Assembly: GCA_965644295.1 (NCBI GenBank)
Contig: CBFFRP010000035.1
Span: 62,001 to 126,000, forward strand
Length of the DNA: 64,000 nucleotides
Direction: 5' to 3'
Source: Paraphysomonas bandaiensis
Lineage: Eukaryota; Chrysophyceae
This document shows, piece after piece, positions 31,986 to 42,351 of the stretch. The first letter of the stretch is position 1. Every line of letters starts with the position of its first letter. The translations under genes and the position numbers were made by a program. The notes beneath the pieces were generated by a model, which made no database searches, had not been told where the DNA came from, and worked only from the letters and a program-made list of their open reading frames with translations.

Positions 31986-32180
31986 CATGTTAGAATTGGA
32001 CATTTCACTGAAGTTAACTTTGCTCTTTACGCATGAACCGTCGCCTTTGCAATGAAATGACAGTTGAGGTAGCTATACTGGCAGCTAATGTAATTTAGTA
32101 CTAAATAATTGCAGTTAATTACAATAATTGAAATTGAGACAGCATGTTAGAATTGGACATTTCACTGAAGTTAACTTTGA
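31986..32180 (+). repeat. Local duplication of hAT 3' sequence
   Basis: GTTAGAATTGGACATTTCAC is present at about 31990 and again at about 32144. Between them lies a second copy (about 32025-32110) of the hAT tail from about 31709 (TTTACGCATGAACCGTCGCC, GACAGTTGAGGTAGCTATA). This is a tandem duplication of about 154 bp around part of the transposase end. Confidence 0.7.
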
Positions 32181-32700
32181 TCTACACGTAAACCTTAACC
32201 TTGCTATGTTGAACACAATGCACTTTCAAGTAATTATTATTCTGAACACTTCTCTACATATTCGTGTAACATCTGATGAAAACATCTGTACTCATCATCT
32301 GTTTATCATATGTACGTCAGCAATTCTATATCTTGTATAGTCACACATCAGTAACTGAATTTAATTCCTTTGTACCTATAATCACCCGCTACACCTATGA
32401 GTTGACTTCCATCTATTGCACACGATTAACTCACTTCAATTGCACACTATATATCACATCATATAGCAGAACTCAACAGTGCATATAAAAACTACTAATT
32501 TCATTGTATACTTATTTAATTCACATATATGATACACTTCAGGGTTAGCTCTGGTTTCAATGTGCACTGGGAAATATTATTGACTGATATACTCCTGCAA
32601 TCGAATCGCTTTCAAAATGAAATGAGGTCGGATACTTCATTACACAACACCACCAGGAATAACTCAAACAAAATACAAAATTCCTGAAAAAACAACATAA
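32181..32700. other. AT-rich flank of the Copia insertion, no gene seen
   Basis: Short open frames at 32128-32340 and 32276-32488 are composition artefacts. The segment ends in the TTATT target site of the Copia element. Confidence 0.5.
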
Positions 32701-32705
32701 TTATT

Positions 32706-32972
32706 TATTAGGATTCAGCTTAATACATGATTGTATCTGTGAGTTATAATGTTCAATGAAATACACCATGAACTGAATTAGAGAGAGTATCTGTCGAAGA
32801 TACGTGATCGTCATCATAACGTCGTCATTATCAGTTACACTTCTAACTATTCCGTTGTGCATGATAGTACGTCCTATATTGTTATTCATAATTTTTTCAC
32901 TCTATCGTGTTCATTACTTACACTCTAATAATCACAACATTGTTTTACTATTATAAAGATCAATTCTTTATT
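32706..32972 (+). repeat. 5' LTR of the Copia element
   Basis: 267 bp beginning TATTAGGATTCAGC and ending CAATTCTTTATT. The termini are TA...TT rather than the usual TG...CA. Target copy TTATT precedes it. Confidence 0.9.
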
Positions 32973-32980
32973 TGGTAGCG
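32973..32980 (+). promoter_or_regulatory. Copia primer binding site
   Basis: TGGTAGCG directly after the LTR, complementary to a CGCTACCA tRNA 3' end as in initiator tRNA-Met, the usual Copia primer. The match is short (8-9 nt) and the gag ATG follows only 2 bp later. Confidence 0.75.
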
Positions 32981-32982
32981 AG

Positions 32983-35900
32983 ATGTCAGTTAAAGTTACA
33001 AGTTACGACTCAACCGACTCGGATTCGACAACCGACAAGCGAAAGGACTCAATGCCAAAGTTCGATGCGAAGAACTTCTCCAGGTGGCAGAAGAAGTGCC
33101 GTGCATGGTTCTATCGCAAGCCTAAAATCGTTTATACTCTACAGAACGATCACCCAATTGAGCCTGAAGCAGGAGAAAACTCAGATGACGAGGACTACCA
33201 GTATCGACTCGAACAGTACCAGGATGCGAAACGATATTATGATGAGGGTAATAACTACCTATGGTCAGTCATTGCAAGCTCTATCATTGGTCAGAATGAA
33301 GAGGCTGAGGGGATTTTGGAGAACGTCCCCGATGGAGACGGTAAAACCGCCTGGACGGACTTGCTCAACCATTTCAAAGAAAAAACGACTAACGACGTCA
33401 TCACTGATCTGATTGGCCAGTTTCAGAGCATAAAAATCAAAAAAGGTCAGTCGATAATCAACTTTCTTGACGCTGTCGAAAAGCTCCGAAACAAGCTGAT
33501 TAATTATGGTCATCGGATAAGTGACCAAGATCTCATCTCACGCATTCGACAAGGCCTGGTATCCAAAGAAAATATGACGTATCGTGAACTGGCGATCAAC
33601 CTGCAGATGCACCCTATCGATGACTACAAAACACTCATACGCAGACTACGCGGATTAGGAAGCTCGTCTGTTGGAATGCTCTTGTCAAGCAACGAAGAAA
33701 CAAAAACCGACAGTATTCAGCTTGCAGCCTCAAAACCCCCATTTTTCAAAAGTAAAGTGAATTCCAAGCGCAAAAAGGGGACATCTTTCAGAAACCGTTC
33801 CAATAAACCGAAACATGACAAGAGAACTGACAAGGACATTAAGTGTTTCCGATGCGATGGAAAAGGACACATCGCTTCAGAATGCAAACACTCATGGGAA
33901 AGGATCCAACAAATGAAGAGTTCCTCTGGAAACAAATCAACCAGTAGGAAATTCAAAAAAGTTAGATTCCAGACCCACCAGAGCACTGAAAACGACGAAT
34001 CCGACCAGTTTGCAGATTATGAAGACAGTGGTCCATTGCAACAGAAAGGACGAGACTTCGGAGGAGTCGGATATCCAACAAACGACGAAACGAACTTCGT
34101 TTTTGATCAAGAAGCCGGAATGGGGACCCTTGATTCTGGCTGCACAGTCTCCATCACACCTGAAGCCGGATACATCACCAATTATGAGGAATGCCTCACC
34201 GACATTCAAACAGCTAAGTCAGGATCGACTATGACCTCTTCAGGACATGGAAGACTTGGTATTATCCCCAAGTGCAAGCACGTGGAACATGCTTCGAGGA
34301 CACTCGTGTCCATCAGCCAATTAGATGACCTAGGGTATAAAATCTTGTTTGGAAACCAATCAGTTGAGATATATAAAGATGAAATACTGCTATCAAAGGG
34401 TAAGAGAGTTGGAGGCCTATATGAAATTCCGTTAACAGACCTCGGTACTCCTATTGACGAATCCCACCTTGCTTCAACCGCTTCAGGCCCACTCGCAACT
34501 CTAGCACATAAGAGATTGGCACATTCTTCAATTGGACTCATACAGAAAGCTGTACAGTCAAAATTAGTAACGGGTATTAAGTTAACGAAGTCGGAGATGA
34601 ATGCTACTTCTTTACCGGGTGGCCTATGTGATGGTTGTGCTAGTGGTAAATCTCATCGCCGAAAACATAGACACGCTATCAGACAAATGCTGCTCAAGCG
34701 TGTAAGAAGAGCGAATGAGCTGGGGGAGCTAGTAGTAGCCGATTTTTCTGGACCCCATGCACCAGAGGCAATCATTACTGGCAACCGTTACATACTCGGG
34801 ATGACAGATGTAGCTTCCAGACACCAATGGGACTCCTACGGACCAACGAGAGATGAAGATTTCGTCATCCAATCCATCCAGAAAGTTGTCATGTATCTAC
34901 GTAGTAAAGGGAAACGACTACAACATTATCATGCGGATGGCGGGAAGGAACTCGTATCAAGAAAAGTTCTAGAGTATCTTCAATCAATAGGGGCTACATG
35001 GACTTTCAACTCCCCGTATACCCCCGAGGATAACCCATTCCAGGAGCGATCATGGCGGACAACAAAAGAACGAGCACTCAGCAGCCTTATCGACTCTGGA
35101 CTCCCACCGAATTTCTGGGAACAAGCCTCAAGGGCGACAATACACATCAAGAACAGGTTACCGTGTCAAACAGCTAAAGGATTTATGTCTCCACTTCAGT
35201 TTATCGAAAACGAAATACCAGACTTGAGTTATGCCAGAATATGGGGATGTAAATGCTTTGTGAATATCGATTCCAGTCTCCGAAAGAACAATTGGGACAG
35301 ACATAGCTGGCCTGGGTATTTTATGGGCTATCGAGAGGATGGTCCTGGATATATAGTCTTTGTTCCCGCATTAAGAGATTTTGTTATGTCAGGACATGTA
35401 TTTTTCAACGAATGTGTTCCACCAGCGGATAAGAGATATTTTAAGGAGATAAATGAGATCTTCAGAGAGAATGAGACCTCCAGGACAGTAGAAAGTTTCA
35501 AATATCTCATAGGTCTAGCTCATGTAGATCCAGACGATGGATTAACATATGTAACGACTCAAATAAAGCTCAGAAAAGGATTAATCGCAGCGTATCGTGG
35601 TCTAGTCGATGACAGTGGTGACAAGACACGACTCATCCAGCTCGACGACCCCATTCATGCTGCAGACGTCGAAAAGTACACTGAAGAATACATAGAACTC
35701 AAAGCAGTTGGTCTCAAATGTATTACGTCTCGATCGAAAACCCCAATACATAAATCCAGCAAATCAGATCAAAACCCCGATACAGTTATTGGATCTCCAG
35801 CGCCAGCCGCTACTTCCAGGGGGAGTGGCGAGAATCTCAGACATCATGATGCCGCGCAGGAGAGAATCAGCAGCCATCGGTGTGAACCTACCCACTCCGA

Positions 35901-37977
35901 TGCAAAGATAGCGAAGACTCGCCCTCCGAAACAATTCAATGGGAACCTAGTGCCGAATCCGGCACCACACGGTCAAGTGGATCGTGTGCACCAGCGTATG
36001 GCCAAACGCGGTAACAAGTCTGCTGATTCATCGGGAGATTGGGAAAATCAGGGTACACCTGAAGGGCCAAGTAAGGTCCGTGCTACAGCAAAACAACAAT
36101 TTTTAGCTGGTAGAAAGAGTGTTCTCCGAAGCAGGAGAATGGCCAGGAAACGGGTAATTGTAAATATACATAAACTTGGTGATGGTGTATATACATGTGA
36201 TGTAAATGCTAAACATGTATTAAATCATATGGCACATGACACACAATGTATATCAAAATTACATACAAACAATATTGATATTGTTATGCATGCTATCAGT
36301 AATTGCGATGACATTGACGAGCTAACCGATACACCAAAGAGTGTTCAAGATGCTATTTCAGGTAAATATAAACAGCAGTGGATCGATGCCATCAATAGAG
36401 AAATATCCACTCTTCAGAGGAAAGGATGCTGGAGATACACTGCGTTACCACCTGGAGCAAGAGCCATAAAGGGGAAACTCATATTCAAAATAAAAAGAAA
36501 ACAGAATGATATCAAATTCAAGGCTCGACTAGTCGCACAGGGTTTTACTCAAATCCAAGGCATCGATTATAATGATACATACAGCCCCGTCGCGAAGGCT
36601 ACATCACTACGTACAATTATTGCCCTTTCGACTATTATGAAACTCAAATTGCACCAAATCGATTTCACAACTGCGTACATCAATGCTGACCTCGAAGAGG
36701 ACATATACATGCATCCCCCTCCTGGCATGGACGTCCCTGACGGAAAAGTCCTCAAACTGATGAAAAGCATCTATGGTCTAAAGCAAGCAGGTCTTAACTG
36801 GTATAAGTGCTGTACAAATTTTATGCTAGATATGGGTTTCACCAGACTAATATCTGACCCGTGTATATTCAAAAAGCAGATTAATGGCAGGATTATGCTA
36901 ATAGCCATGTATGTGGATGATATTATTATAGCATCTACATCCGACACTGATATCCAACAATTCAAAGACCATTTATCCAAAAAGTTCGAAATTACGGATC
37001 TCGGACTCCTAGATTATTACTTGGGCATCTCCATTCATCAAGATTTTGACAAAAATATCACGACTCTCAGTCAGGAGCAGTATGTCAGAAAACTACTGGA
37101 CAAATTCAATATGTCCAACTGTAAACCCATGTCAACACCTATGTTACTGTCTTTCAACTATGATTTACATGAATACAATCATCTTTCAGAGTCAAATCAA
37201 AGTTATGTTCAGAATTTCCCCTACAAGGAGCTCATAGGTTCCCTAATGTATCTAGCTGTATGCACTCGACCGGATATCGCCTACGCAGTCAATACTCTTG
37301 CCAGATTTTCTGATATGCCTAATCTAACTACCTGTAATGCTGCGTTACATGTTCTTAGGTATCTCAAAGGCACTGCTAAGCAAGGATTGATATATTCTGG
37401 ATCCCACATAACATTGTCAGGATACTGCGATAGCGATTGGGCACGATGTCACCTCACTCGACGGTCCACTACAGCTTTTACATTCTTCATAGGTAATTGT
37501 CTTATATCATGGCAATCTCGATTACAGACAACTGTGGCATTGTCATCTACTGAAGCTGAGTATATGGCTCTATCGTCAGCAGCTCAGGAAGCATTATGGC
37601 TACGCTCTTTATTATCAGAAATTGGTTTCAAACTTCCATTCTCAACAACTATTTGGTGCGATAATAAAGGGGCAGTCCAATTATGTTACAATCCTACTCA
37701 TCATCGTCGTACGAAACATATTGCGATACGGTATCATTTCATTCGAGAAAATATTGCCGAAAACCAATTGACTGTTGACCATATTCCCACCACGTCAATG
37801 TTAGCCGATCTTCTCACGAAACCACTAGGAGCAACTAATTTTCTTCAATTGCGAACTACATTGATGGGGGGAGCTGGGTTCGACATCCCATCCAGCAGCA
37901 ACAGGAAGCGATCAACAACCTCAGAGACACCTAAATCACAATTAACAAGCCACAAGCGACCTAGGTGGCTAGTTTGA
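32983..37977 (+). CDS. Copia gag-pol polyprotein, 1664 aa, single frame
   Basis: Order: Gag (about 1-280), CCHC zinc knuckle (C288-x2-C291-x4-H296-x4-C301), aspartic protease with D384-S-G (GTLDSGC), GAG-pre-integrase zinc module (H and CDGCASGKSHR), integrase with D587, D652 and E688 (spacing of 35 between the last two, so a D,D-35-E core), reverse transcriptase (WRYTALPPGARAIKGK start, KARLVAQGF, YVDD at about 1310-1313), and RNase H (YCDSDWARC, STEAEYMALS, WCDNKGAVQL). Protease-integrase-RT-RNaseH order defines Copia. Gag and pol are fused without frameshift or internal stop. The C-terminal tail is basic (SHKRPRWLV). All key residues seen are intact. Confidence 0.95.
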   Translation: MSVKVTSYDSTDSDSTTDKRKDSMPKFDAKNFSRWQKKCRAWFYRKPKIVYTLQNDHPIEPEAGENSDDEDYQYRLEQYQDAKRYYDEGNNYLWSVIASSIIGQNEEAEGILENVPDGDGKTAWTDLLNHFKEKTTNDVITDLIGQFQSIKIKKGQSIINFLDAVEKLRNKLINYGHRISDQDLISRIRQGLVSKENMTYRELAINLQMHPIDDYKTLIRRLRGLGSSSVGMLLSSNEETKTDSIQLAASKPPFFKSKVNSKRKKGTSFRNRSNKPKHDKRTDKDIKCFRCDGKGHIASECKHSWERIQQMKSSSGNKSTSRKFKKVRFQTHQSTENDESDQFADYEDSGPLQQKGRDFGGVGYPTNDETNFVFDQEAGMGTLDSGCTVSITPEAGYITNYEECLTDIQTAKSGSTMTSSGHGRLGIIPKCKHVEHASRTLVSISQLDDLGYKILFGNQSVEIYKDEILLSKGKRVGGLYEIPLTDLGTPIDESHLASTASGPLATLAHKRLAHSSIGLIQKAVQSKLVTGIKLTKSEMNATSLPGGLCDGCASGKSHRRKHRHAIRQMLLKRVRRANELGELVVADFSGPHAPEAIITGNRYILGMTDVASRHQWDSYGPTRDEDFVIQSIQKVVMYLRSKGKRLQHYHADGGKELVSRKVLEYLQSIGATWTFNSPYTPEDNPFQERSWRTTKERALSSLIDSGLPPNFWEQASRATIHIKNRLPCQTAKGFMSPLQFIENEIPDLSYARIWGCKCFVNIDSSLRKNNWDRHSWPGYFMGYREDGPGYIVFVPALRDFVMSGHVFFNECVPPADKRYFKEINEIFRENETSRTVESFKYLIGLAHVDPDDGLTYVTTQIKLRKGLIAAYRGLVDDSGDKTRLIQLDDPIHAADVEKYTEEYIELKAVGLKCITSRSKTPIHKSSKSDQNPDTVIGSPAPAATSRGSGENLRHHDAAQERISSHRCEPTHSDAKIAKTRPPKQFNGNLVPNPAPHGQVDRVHQRMAKRGNKSADSSGDWENQGTPEGPSKVRATAKQQFLAGRKSVLRSRRMARKRVIVNIHKLGDGVYTCDVNAKHVLNHMAHDTQCISKLHTNNIDIVMHAISNCDDIDELTDTPKSVQDAISGKYKQQWIDAINREISTLQRKGCWRYTALPPGARAIKGKLIFKIKRKQNDIKFKARLVAQGFTQIQGIDYNDTYSPVAKATSLRTIIALSTIMKLKLHQIDFTTAYINADLEEDIYMHPPPGMDVPDGKVLKLMKSIYGLKQAGLNWYKCCTNFMLDMGFTRLISDPCIFKKQINGRIMLIAMYVDDIIIASTSDTDIQQFKDHLSKKFEITDLGLLDYYLGISIHQDFDKNITTLSQEQYVRKLLDKFNMSNCKPMSTPMLLSFNYDLHEYNHLSESNQSYVQNFPYKELIGSLMYLAVCTRPDIAYAVNTLARFSDMPNLTTCNAALHVLRYLKGTAKQGLIYSGSHITLSGYCDSDWARCHLTRRSTTAFTFFIGNCLISWQSRLQTTVALSSTEAEYMALSSAAQEALWLRSLLSEIGFKLPFSTTIWCDNKGAVQLCYNPTHHRRTKHIAIRYHFIRENIAENQLTVDHIPTTSMLADLLTKPLGATNFLQLRTTLMGGAGFDIPSSSNRKRSTTSETPKSQLTSHKRPRWLV

Positions 37978-38167
37978 GTTACACGGAGTTTTTACCATTT
38001 TTTTTACTTTTATTCAATACATGATGCTGGACTAGAAGGATGGTCTCACAATATGGCATCTCTGCAGTTCGCTTATTATTGTCTAGTGACTGCTACTCTG
38101 GTTTTTACTCTCAGTGTGCATAAGTTCATATTCTCTCTATTATCTACGGTTCACTGATTATTTCATT

Positions 38168-38176
38168 GAGGGGGCG
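38168..38176 (+). promoter_or_regulatory. Copia polypurine tract
   Basis: GAGGGGGCG immediately before the 3' LTR, the expected plus-strand priming site; only the C departs from pure purine. Confidence 0.75.
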
Positions 38177-38443
38177 TATTAGGATTCAGCTTAATACATG
38201 ATTGTATCTGTGAGTTATAATGTTCAATGAAATACACCATGAACTGAATTAGAGAGAGTATCTGTCGAAGATACGTGATCGTCATCATAACGTCGTCATT
38301 ATCAGTTACACTTCTAACTATTCCGTTGTGCATGATAGTACGTCCTATATTGTTATTCATAATTTTTTCACTCTATCGTGTTCATTACTTACACTCTAAT
38401 AATCACAACATTGCTTTACTATTATAAAGATCAATTCTTTATT
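38177..38443 (+). repeat. 3' LTR of the Copia element
   Basis: 267 bp, same sequence as the 5' LTR except one C/T difference near 38414. Followed by the TTATT target copy at 38444-38448. Confidence 0.9.
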
Positions 38444-38612
38444 TTATTATTACGTCATTATATGGAAAGGGGTCGAATTAATATATATCTCCTAAATATC
38501 AACGATATATAGATATCACTACTATTCCACGATATACAACCAATAGGCCTAAACATTAAAACATAATCGGGAAGTGACTTCCACAGGGCGACCGGTAATA
38601 TACTTCACATAG

Positions 38613-39872
38613 TCAATTCGATTCTGTCGTCCTTGGGAATATAAACGACATAATAGTACTGGTACTTGCACGTGAAGACGTAACAGACTCTATTTCGTTT
38701 TCCCTGTCACTAGTTTTTGAACCAGTGTTATGTATGTCCTGCAACATAAGCGACCGCCTAAGCTCCTGTGCAAATTCACTGTTCCGTTCCAACTCTACAT
38801 CCACTAGGTCGCCACTAATTTGACTGAGACGATTCATGATCTGGAAGCAGTCGTCATCGCAATCATCTTCGAGCGTATATCTCTGCTGAAGTATTTTAAG
38901 GGCAGATGAAGACAGGCCTGATACATCGTAGTCTCCACTGGTAGAAAAAACAGAGGAGTCGACACTGTGAAGTTGGCTCACCACGGGGAAACTATGGTCA
39001 GGAAATGACATCGAAGCTCTACCTATTAACTTAGATGGCCAACCCATGGTAAACAAAAAGCCAAATGCAGGCAGACTAATTGGAACAAGCTCAAACAACA
39101 CCCACCACAACACATCATGGGAAGAAATAACATGAGGAGGTTCGTATTCAGAGGGTGAAACATGCCGTCTCCATAAAATCAATGCTACAATTTTCAAAGA
39201 AAACGAAAGAATTGATATGCCTACAAGTACGAGGAGTTTGAACGACACTCTCATTAAGGTTTCGCTGTTCTCTACTAGTGCTGTCCGCATGACTCCTCCA
39301 GACCGGCCTGGAACTTTGCCACAGTAATTACTCAATCGGGAACGAAGATTACTCCCGAAGTGAGCTACATACATACCCATAAATACATTTTTCAATGCAT
39401 CAACACCAGCAAAGAGGGCATGTGGGTTGCTGTCGAAGTATCCATCAAGGCTTGCAGACGACAAACAAAAGTAGATCATAACGAAATCAAATATAATGAA
39501 GAGGGTATTCGCAATGACCAGCGATGTTCTAAGAGACTGACGAAACTTTGCTTCAAACAGAACCTCCAAATTTTTGGCCCTGAGAACATCTCCCCATGCA
39601 AAGCACACCACAGAGAAAGTATTAAAATAGAGTATAGATGTAATCATGTGGCAGCTGTAGACGATAAGACCGCTGAAGCTCCTCGATATAGTGAGCTGAA
39701 AGTATAGAGGCAACTCCAATACAGAGAACATACATAGCAGCAGAAATATCCGCTTAGTGTATCGGTTACATGCTCGTAACCAACACGACACGCTGAGTGA
39801 GAGTATCGTCAACATGACCATAATACCAATCAGACCAATGTGAAAACATGCTCTAGAGGGTATGGACGGCAT
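38613..39872 (-). CDS. Seven-transmembrane protein, possibly TOM1/THH1-like, 419 aa
   Basis: Seven hydrophobic helices by eye: GLIGIMVMLTILSLSVSCWL, IFLLLCMFSVLELPLYF, VYSCHMITSILYFNTFSVVC, LVIANTLFIIFDFVMIYFCL, ALFAGVDALKNVFMGMYVAHF, LLVLVGISILSFSLKIVALI and VLWWVLFELVPISLPAFGF. The last helix with E-L-V-P followed by a short loop resembles plant TOM1/TOM3/THH1 proteins (DUF1084), but this is a weak match. The C-terminal tail of about 130 residues is Ser/acidic-rich and probably cytosolic. No GPCR signature such as DRY or NPxxY is seen, so calling it a GPCR would overreach. Single exon, divergent from the coiled-coil gene at 40363. Confidence 0.75.
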   Translation of the reverse strand: MPSIPSRACFHIGLIGIMVMLTILSLSVSCWLRACNRYTKRIFLLLCMFSVLELPLYFQLTISRSFSGLIVYSCHMITSILYFNTFSVVCFAWGDVLRAKNLEVLFEAKFRQSLRTSLVIANTLFIIFDFVMIYFCLSSASLDGYFDSNPHALFAGVDALKNVFMGMYVAHFGSNLRSRLSNYCGKVPGRSGGVMRTALVENSETLMRVSFKLLVLVGISILSFSLKIVALILWRRHVSPSEYEPPHVISSHDVLWWVLFELVPISLPAFGFLFTMGWPSKLIGRASMSFPDHSFPVVSQLHSVDSSVFSTSGDYDVSGLSSSALKILQQRYTLEDDCDDDCFQIMNRLSQISGDLVDVELERNSEFAQELRRSLMLQDIHNTGSKTSDRENEIESVTSSRASTSTIMSFIFPRTTESN

Positions 39873-40029
39873 GATTGTGGTTTATGTTTCTCCTATCTAA
39901 CTATAGAGTTACTATGCACGACACTGTGCGGCATCGTCTCGTCCTCCCGTTAAGAGAGCAGCAGTTGAGCACATGGGATGCATGTGACAGCAGACATCAA
40001 CATACACACATACCGCCCGCATACACTCA

Positions 40030-40140
40030 CACCTACCTGTACTGGTGTACTGGTGTACTGGTACTTGTCCACAGCTCATATACAGAAGTATATTGTACTG
40101 ATACACACGGACGCCCCTACAGCAGTACTCTAGGAATACT
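40030..40140. promoter_or_regulatory. Candidate bidirectional promoter word cluster (7TM / coiled-coil gene)
   Basis: TGTACTGGTGTACTGGTGTA series near 40037-40056, ATATTGTACTGATACAC near 40090, and ACAGCAGTACTCTAGGAATA at about 40119-40138. The 13-mer ACAGCAGTACTCT recurs exactly at about 48380, upstream of the FG-GAP gene. Confidence 0.45.
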
Positions 40141-40362
40141 CTCCATCATATCACATGGACGCTTCTTGAACTACGAGCAGGCAGGGTGGATACGTACAGA
40201 GGCAGGAATACACTTGCTTGTACCGCAGCGCGGTCCAGCTCCGGGCCGATGCAGGACGAGACCAGGAGTGTCCTGCAGTTGGCCAAGAGGGAGGCACAGT
40301 CAGCAACACGTCACAACATAAATCACAATTACAGAACTTGCTGTCATCTAAAACTACTTACA

Positions 40363-40828
40363 ATGGAGTTTGCACAGAAGCTAGGACGAAAGGCTAAGAT
40401 CCAGATGTTGAAGTCTGAGAAAGACGAGCTGAAGTCAAAGTACGAGGAACTTAAGCACCAGCATGAAGTATACATGGCTCTCAAGGGCGACAGAACGGAC
40501 ATTCAAAATATTATTGCAGCCAATACAGCCTCCATTACCCTGTATGAGAGTAAGATCAATAATCCTATGCCATCGGCCCCCACAGAACAGCAAAACTACA
40601 ATGCTCAGGTGTTAAATACGATCAAGCGCTGCAACGAGGACCTGGCCAATATCTTGGCAAGTATATCACGTGACTCTGGAGAGATAACTGAGGAGATCTT
40701 TGCAAAGGTGTGTGTGCCTACAATTATAACTTAATTAATAATAATTTTCTATGCAGGAAACAGAAGATTTTCACAAACGCAAAGATAAAATCAAAGCTAA
40801 AATTGACAATCTCAAGGACAAAAATTAA
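40363..40828 (+). CDS. Small charged coiled-coil protein, 2 exons, 138 aa, function unknown
   Basis: join(40363..40707, 40757..40828); the 49-bp intron has GTGTGT...ATGCAG ends and keeps phase. The start is taken at the ATG at 40363 because the upstream open frame (from 40186) has no domain and lies in promoter-like sequence. The protein begins MEFAQKLGRKAKIQMLKSEK and is Lys/Glu-rich with heptad-like spacing (KSKYEELKHQHEVYMALKG), a middle block with a PMPSAPTEQQ turn, and a basic tail (KRKDKIKAKIDNLKDKN). Without the intron the frame would end after a short non-homologous tail. No family recognised; perhaps a subunit of a larger complex. Confidence 0.65.
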
Positions 40829-41794
40829 GATTAAAAGTGTTAGAAGCTAATTCAATTCGAAGAAACAGATCATTTTGTATCAGATTATGCTCTTATAACA
40901 CTGTCTACATCATCTTTAGTTATGTTGTTGTAACGCTGCACTCAATGAAAGGCATTATGTATATGTGGTCTTTATTTATAACATACTAAAACACCTTAGA
41001 GTATATTATCACAATGTATCGGCCAAAATAATAGTGCATTTGTAGTACAGAGGTAGATTATTAATCAACAGTTGTCGCGAAATAGAGAATAAGAGTTATA
41101 CTTATAGTAGTAGTTACACTTTTTACAGGTAGAAGTCTCTCCAGATTGACTAGTTTTCATCTAGCTACTTATCATTAATCAACAGAGAGAGGTAATTGAT
41201 CCACTATTCTACGAAATAGAGACGAAATTAGTAATAGAGTTAATGCGGATTAGATTGCTGTAATTGTTATTCCAGTTGAAATACAATAGGAAAGGAAAAA
41301 TTGTACTGCGAAAATATTCCTAGTCAGCATAATGTCAAAACTATTGCAGTTTTATGTAGTATGATTCATATACCTAATATGCAAAGTCAAACTCAAAGTC
41401 AAAATAATCTCAAGTCTCAAGGATGAGTAATTAAGTTAGGGCTTCGGTTTAGTTGGGTCATGTAAATCTGACGTAAAGGCTGTACAAATTGGTAAATTTT
41501 TAATCTCTATAATAATTATTCATAAGCCTTTAAAAAGTACTGTATGAAAATAGCACTGTATGTTACAACTGCCCCATTCTGAGAGCTGAGAGCGTACCCT
41601 AGTGAAGTGCAAGTGTTGACTAGGCTAAGTAACGTATAGATTGTCACACTAACCTATAGAATCTGCGCGTGATCTATACGGTCAACTACGTTGGTACAGG
41701 TAGACGGGCGGTAGAATCAGTGCTATATCTCGGCGTTATAGGTGGTATACCAGTCAGTCTACACTATGACCACGCCCTCGGAATGGGGCAGCAA
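40829..41794. other. Gene-free AT-rich intergenic region
   Basis: No coding frame or structured element seen. Confidence 0.5.
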
Positions 41795-41860
41795 CTATTC
41801 CCTCAACAAAGTCGGACTCCAACTTCTCGTGGTGTTGTGGGGGATAAGGTCTTATGATTC
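41795..41860 (-). mobile_element. hAT-related end fragment (copy E)
   Basis: TTCCCTCAACAAAGTCGGAC and TCTCGTGGTGTTGTGGGGGA match the terminal block of the hAT-derived copies at about 9340-9424 (reverse complement) and 44172. Only this end is present. Confidence 0.55.
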
Positions 41861-42127
41861 AATTCATACCCATATTTCCACTTGAGTTGATCCGGTTCTC
41901 ACGTTGACATTCCATGCAACTAGATGCAATAGCAGCATCGGTGCACGCTATACACACACCGTCTCCTTCTTTGTAGACAATTGTGAAAATATGAATATAT
42001 CGTCATTGACAGGTCACTGGATGCGATGTGGTACTGTAGGCGTATTCAGGTGTGGTGATGTTTGATTCAATGGACCCACTCAGCCTCCTCTATGTAAGCG
42101 ATACACCATATACGAGACTGCTGCCGA

Positions 42128-42250
42128 TACAGCAGCAGATGCGATAGATACTAGATACAAGCCCTACACTGTACTGTGTACGTATACGGTGATACGTGCA
42201 GATTAAGCATGCCGTATATACAGTACTGTATATGCTGTATATGCTGTATT
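42128..42250. promoter_or_regulatory. Candidate promoter word cluster upstream of the G-patch gene
   Basis: ATACAGCAGCAG, CTACACTGTACTGTGTACG, CGTATACGG and TATACAGTACTGTATATGC (palindromic TACAGTACTGTA core) within 125 bp, ending about 100 bp before the ATG at 42352. Confidence 0.4.
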
Positions 42251-42351
42251 CTATATGATGGTGTCTCAGAGAACAGCTCCAGCAGTGTGCGTAGAGTGGA
42301 TCGACAGGCATCTTATTAGTGGCGCCCTGTAGCCATACCGCAGTAGCTATC

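Larger units (their letters stand above)
32706..38443 (+). mobile_element. Full-length Ty1/Copia LTR retrotransposon, structurally intact
   Basis: 5738 bp: LTR (32706-32972), primer binding site (32973-32980), one gag-pol frame (32983-37977), polypurine tract (38168-38176), LTR (38177-38443). The 5-bp direct repeat TTATT lies just outside both ends (32701-32705 and 38444-38448). The two 267-bp LTRs differ, by eye, at a single position (T at the 5' copy, C at the 3' copy, in ACATTGYTTTACTATT), and the gag-pol frame has no stop. Both mean a very recent insertion that may still be mobile. The boundaries agree with those of the solo LTR at 44968. Confidence 0.93.

Noticed and set aside
33700-34200. 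Separate gag and pol genes with a frameshift
   Set aside because: Gag, zinc knuckle and protease are in one uninterrupted frame; no shift is needed.
38613-39872. Classical GPCR
   Set aside because: Seven helices are visible but no DRY, NPxxY or other class signature; kept as a seven-TM protein only.
41669-41857. Plus-strand 62-codon frame
   Set aside because: Runs into the hAT-related end fragment and has no family features.
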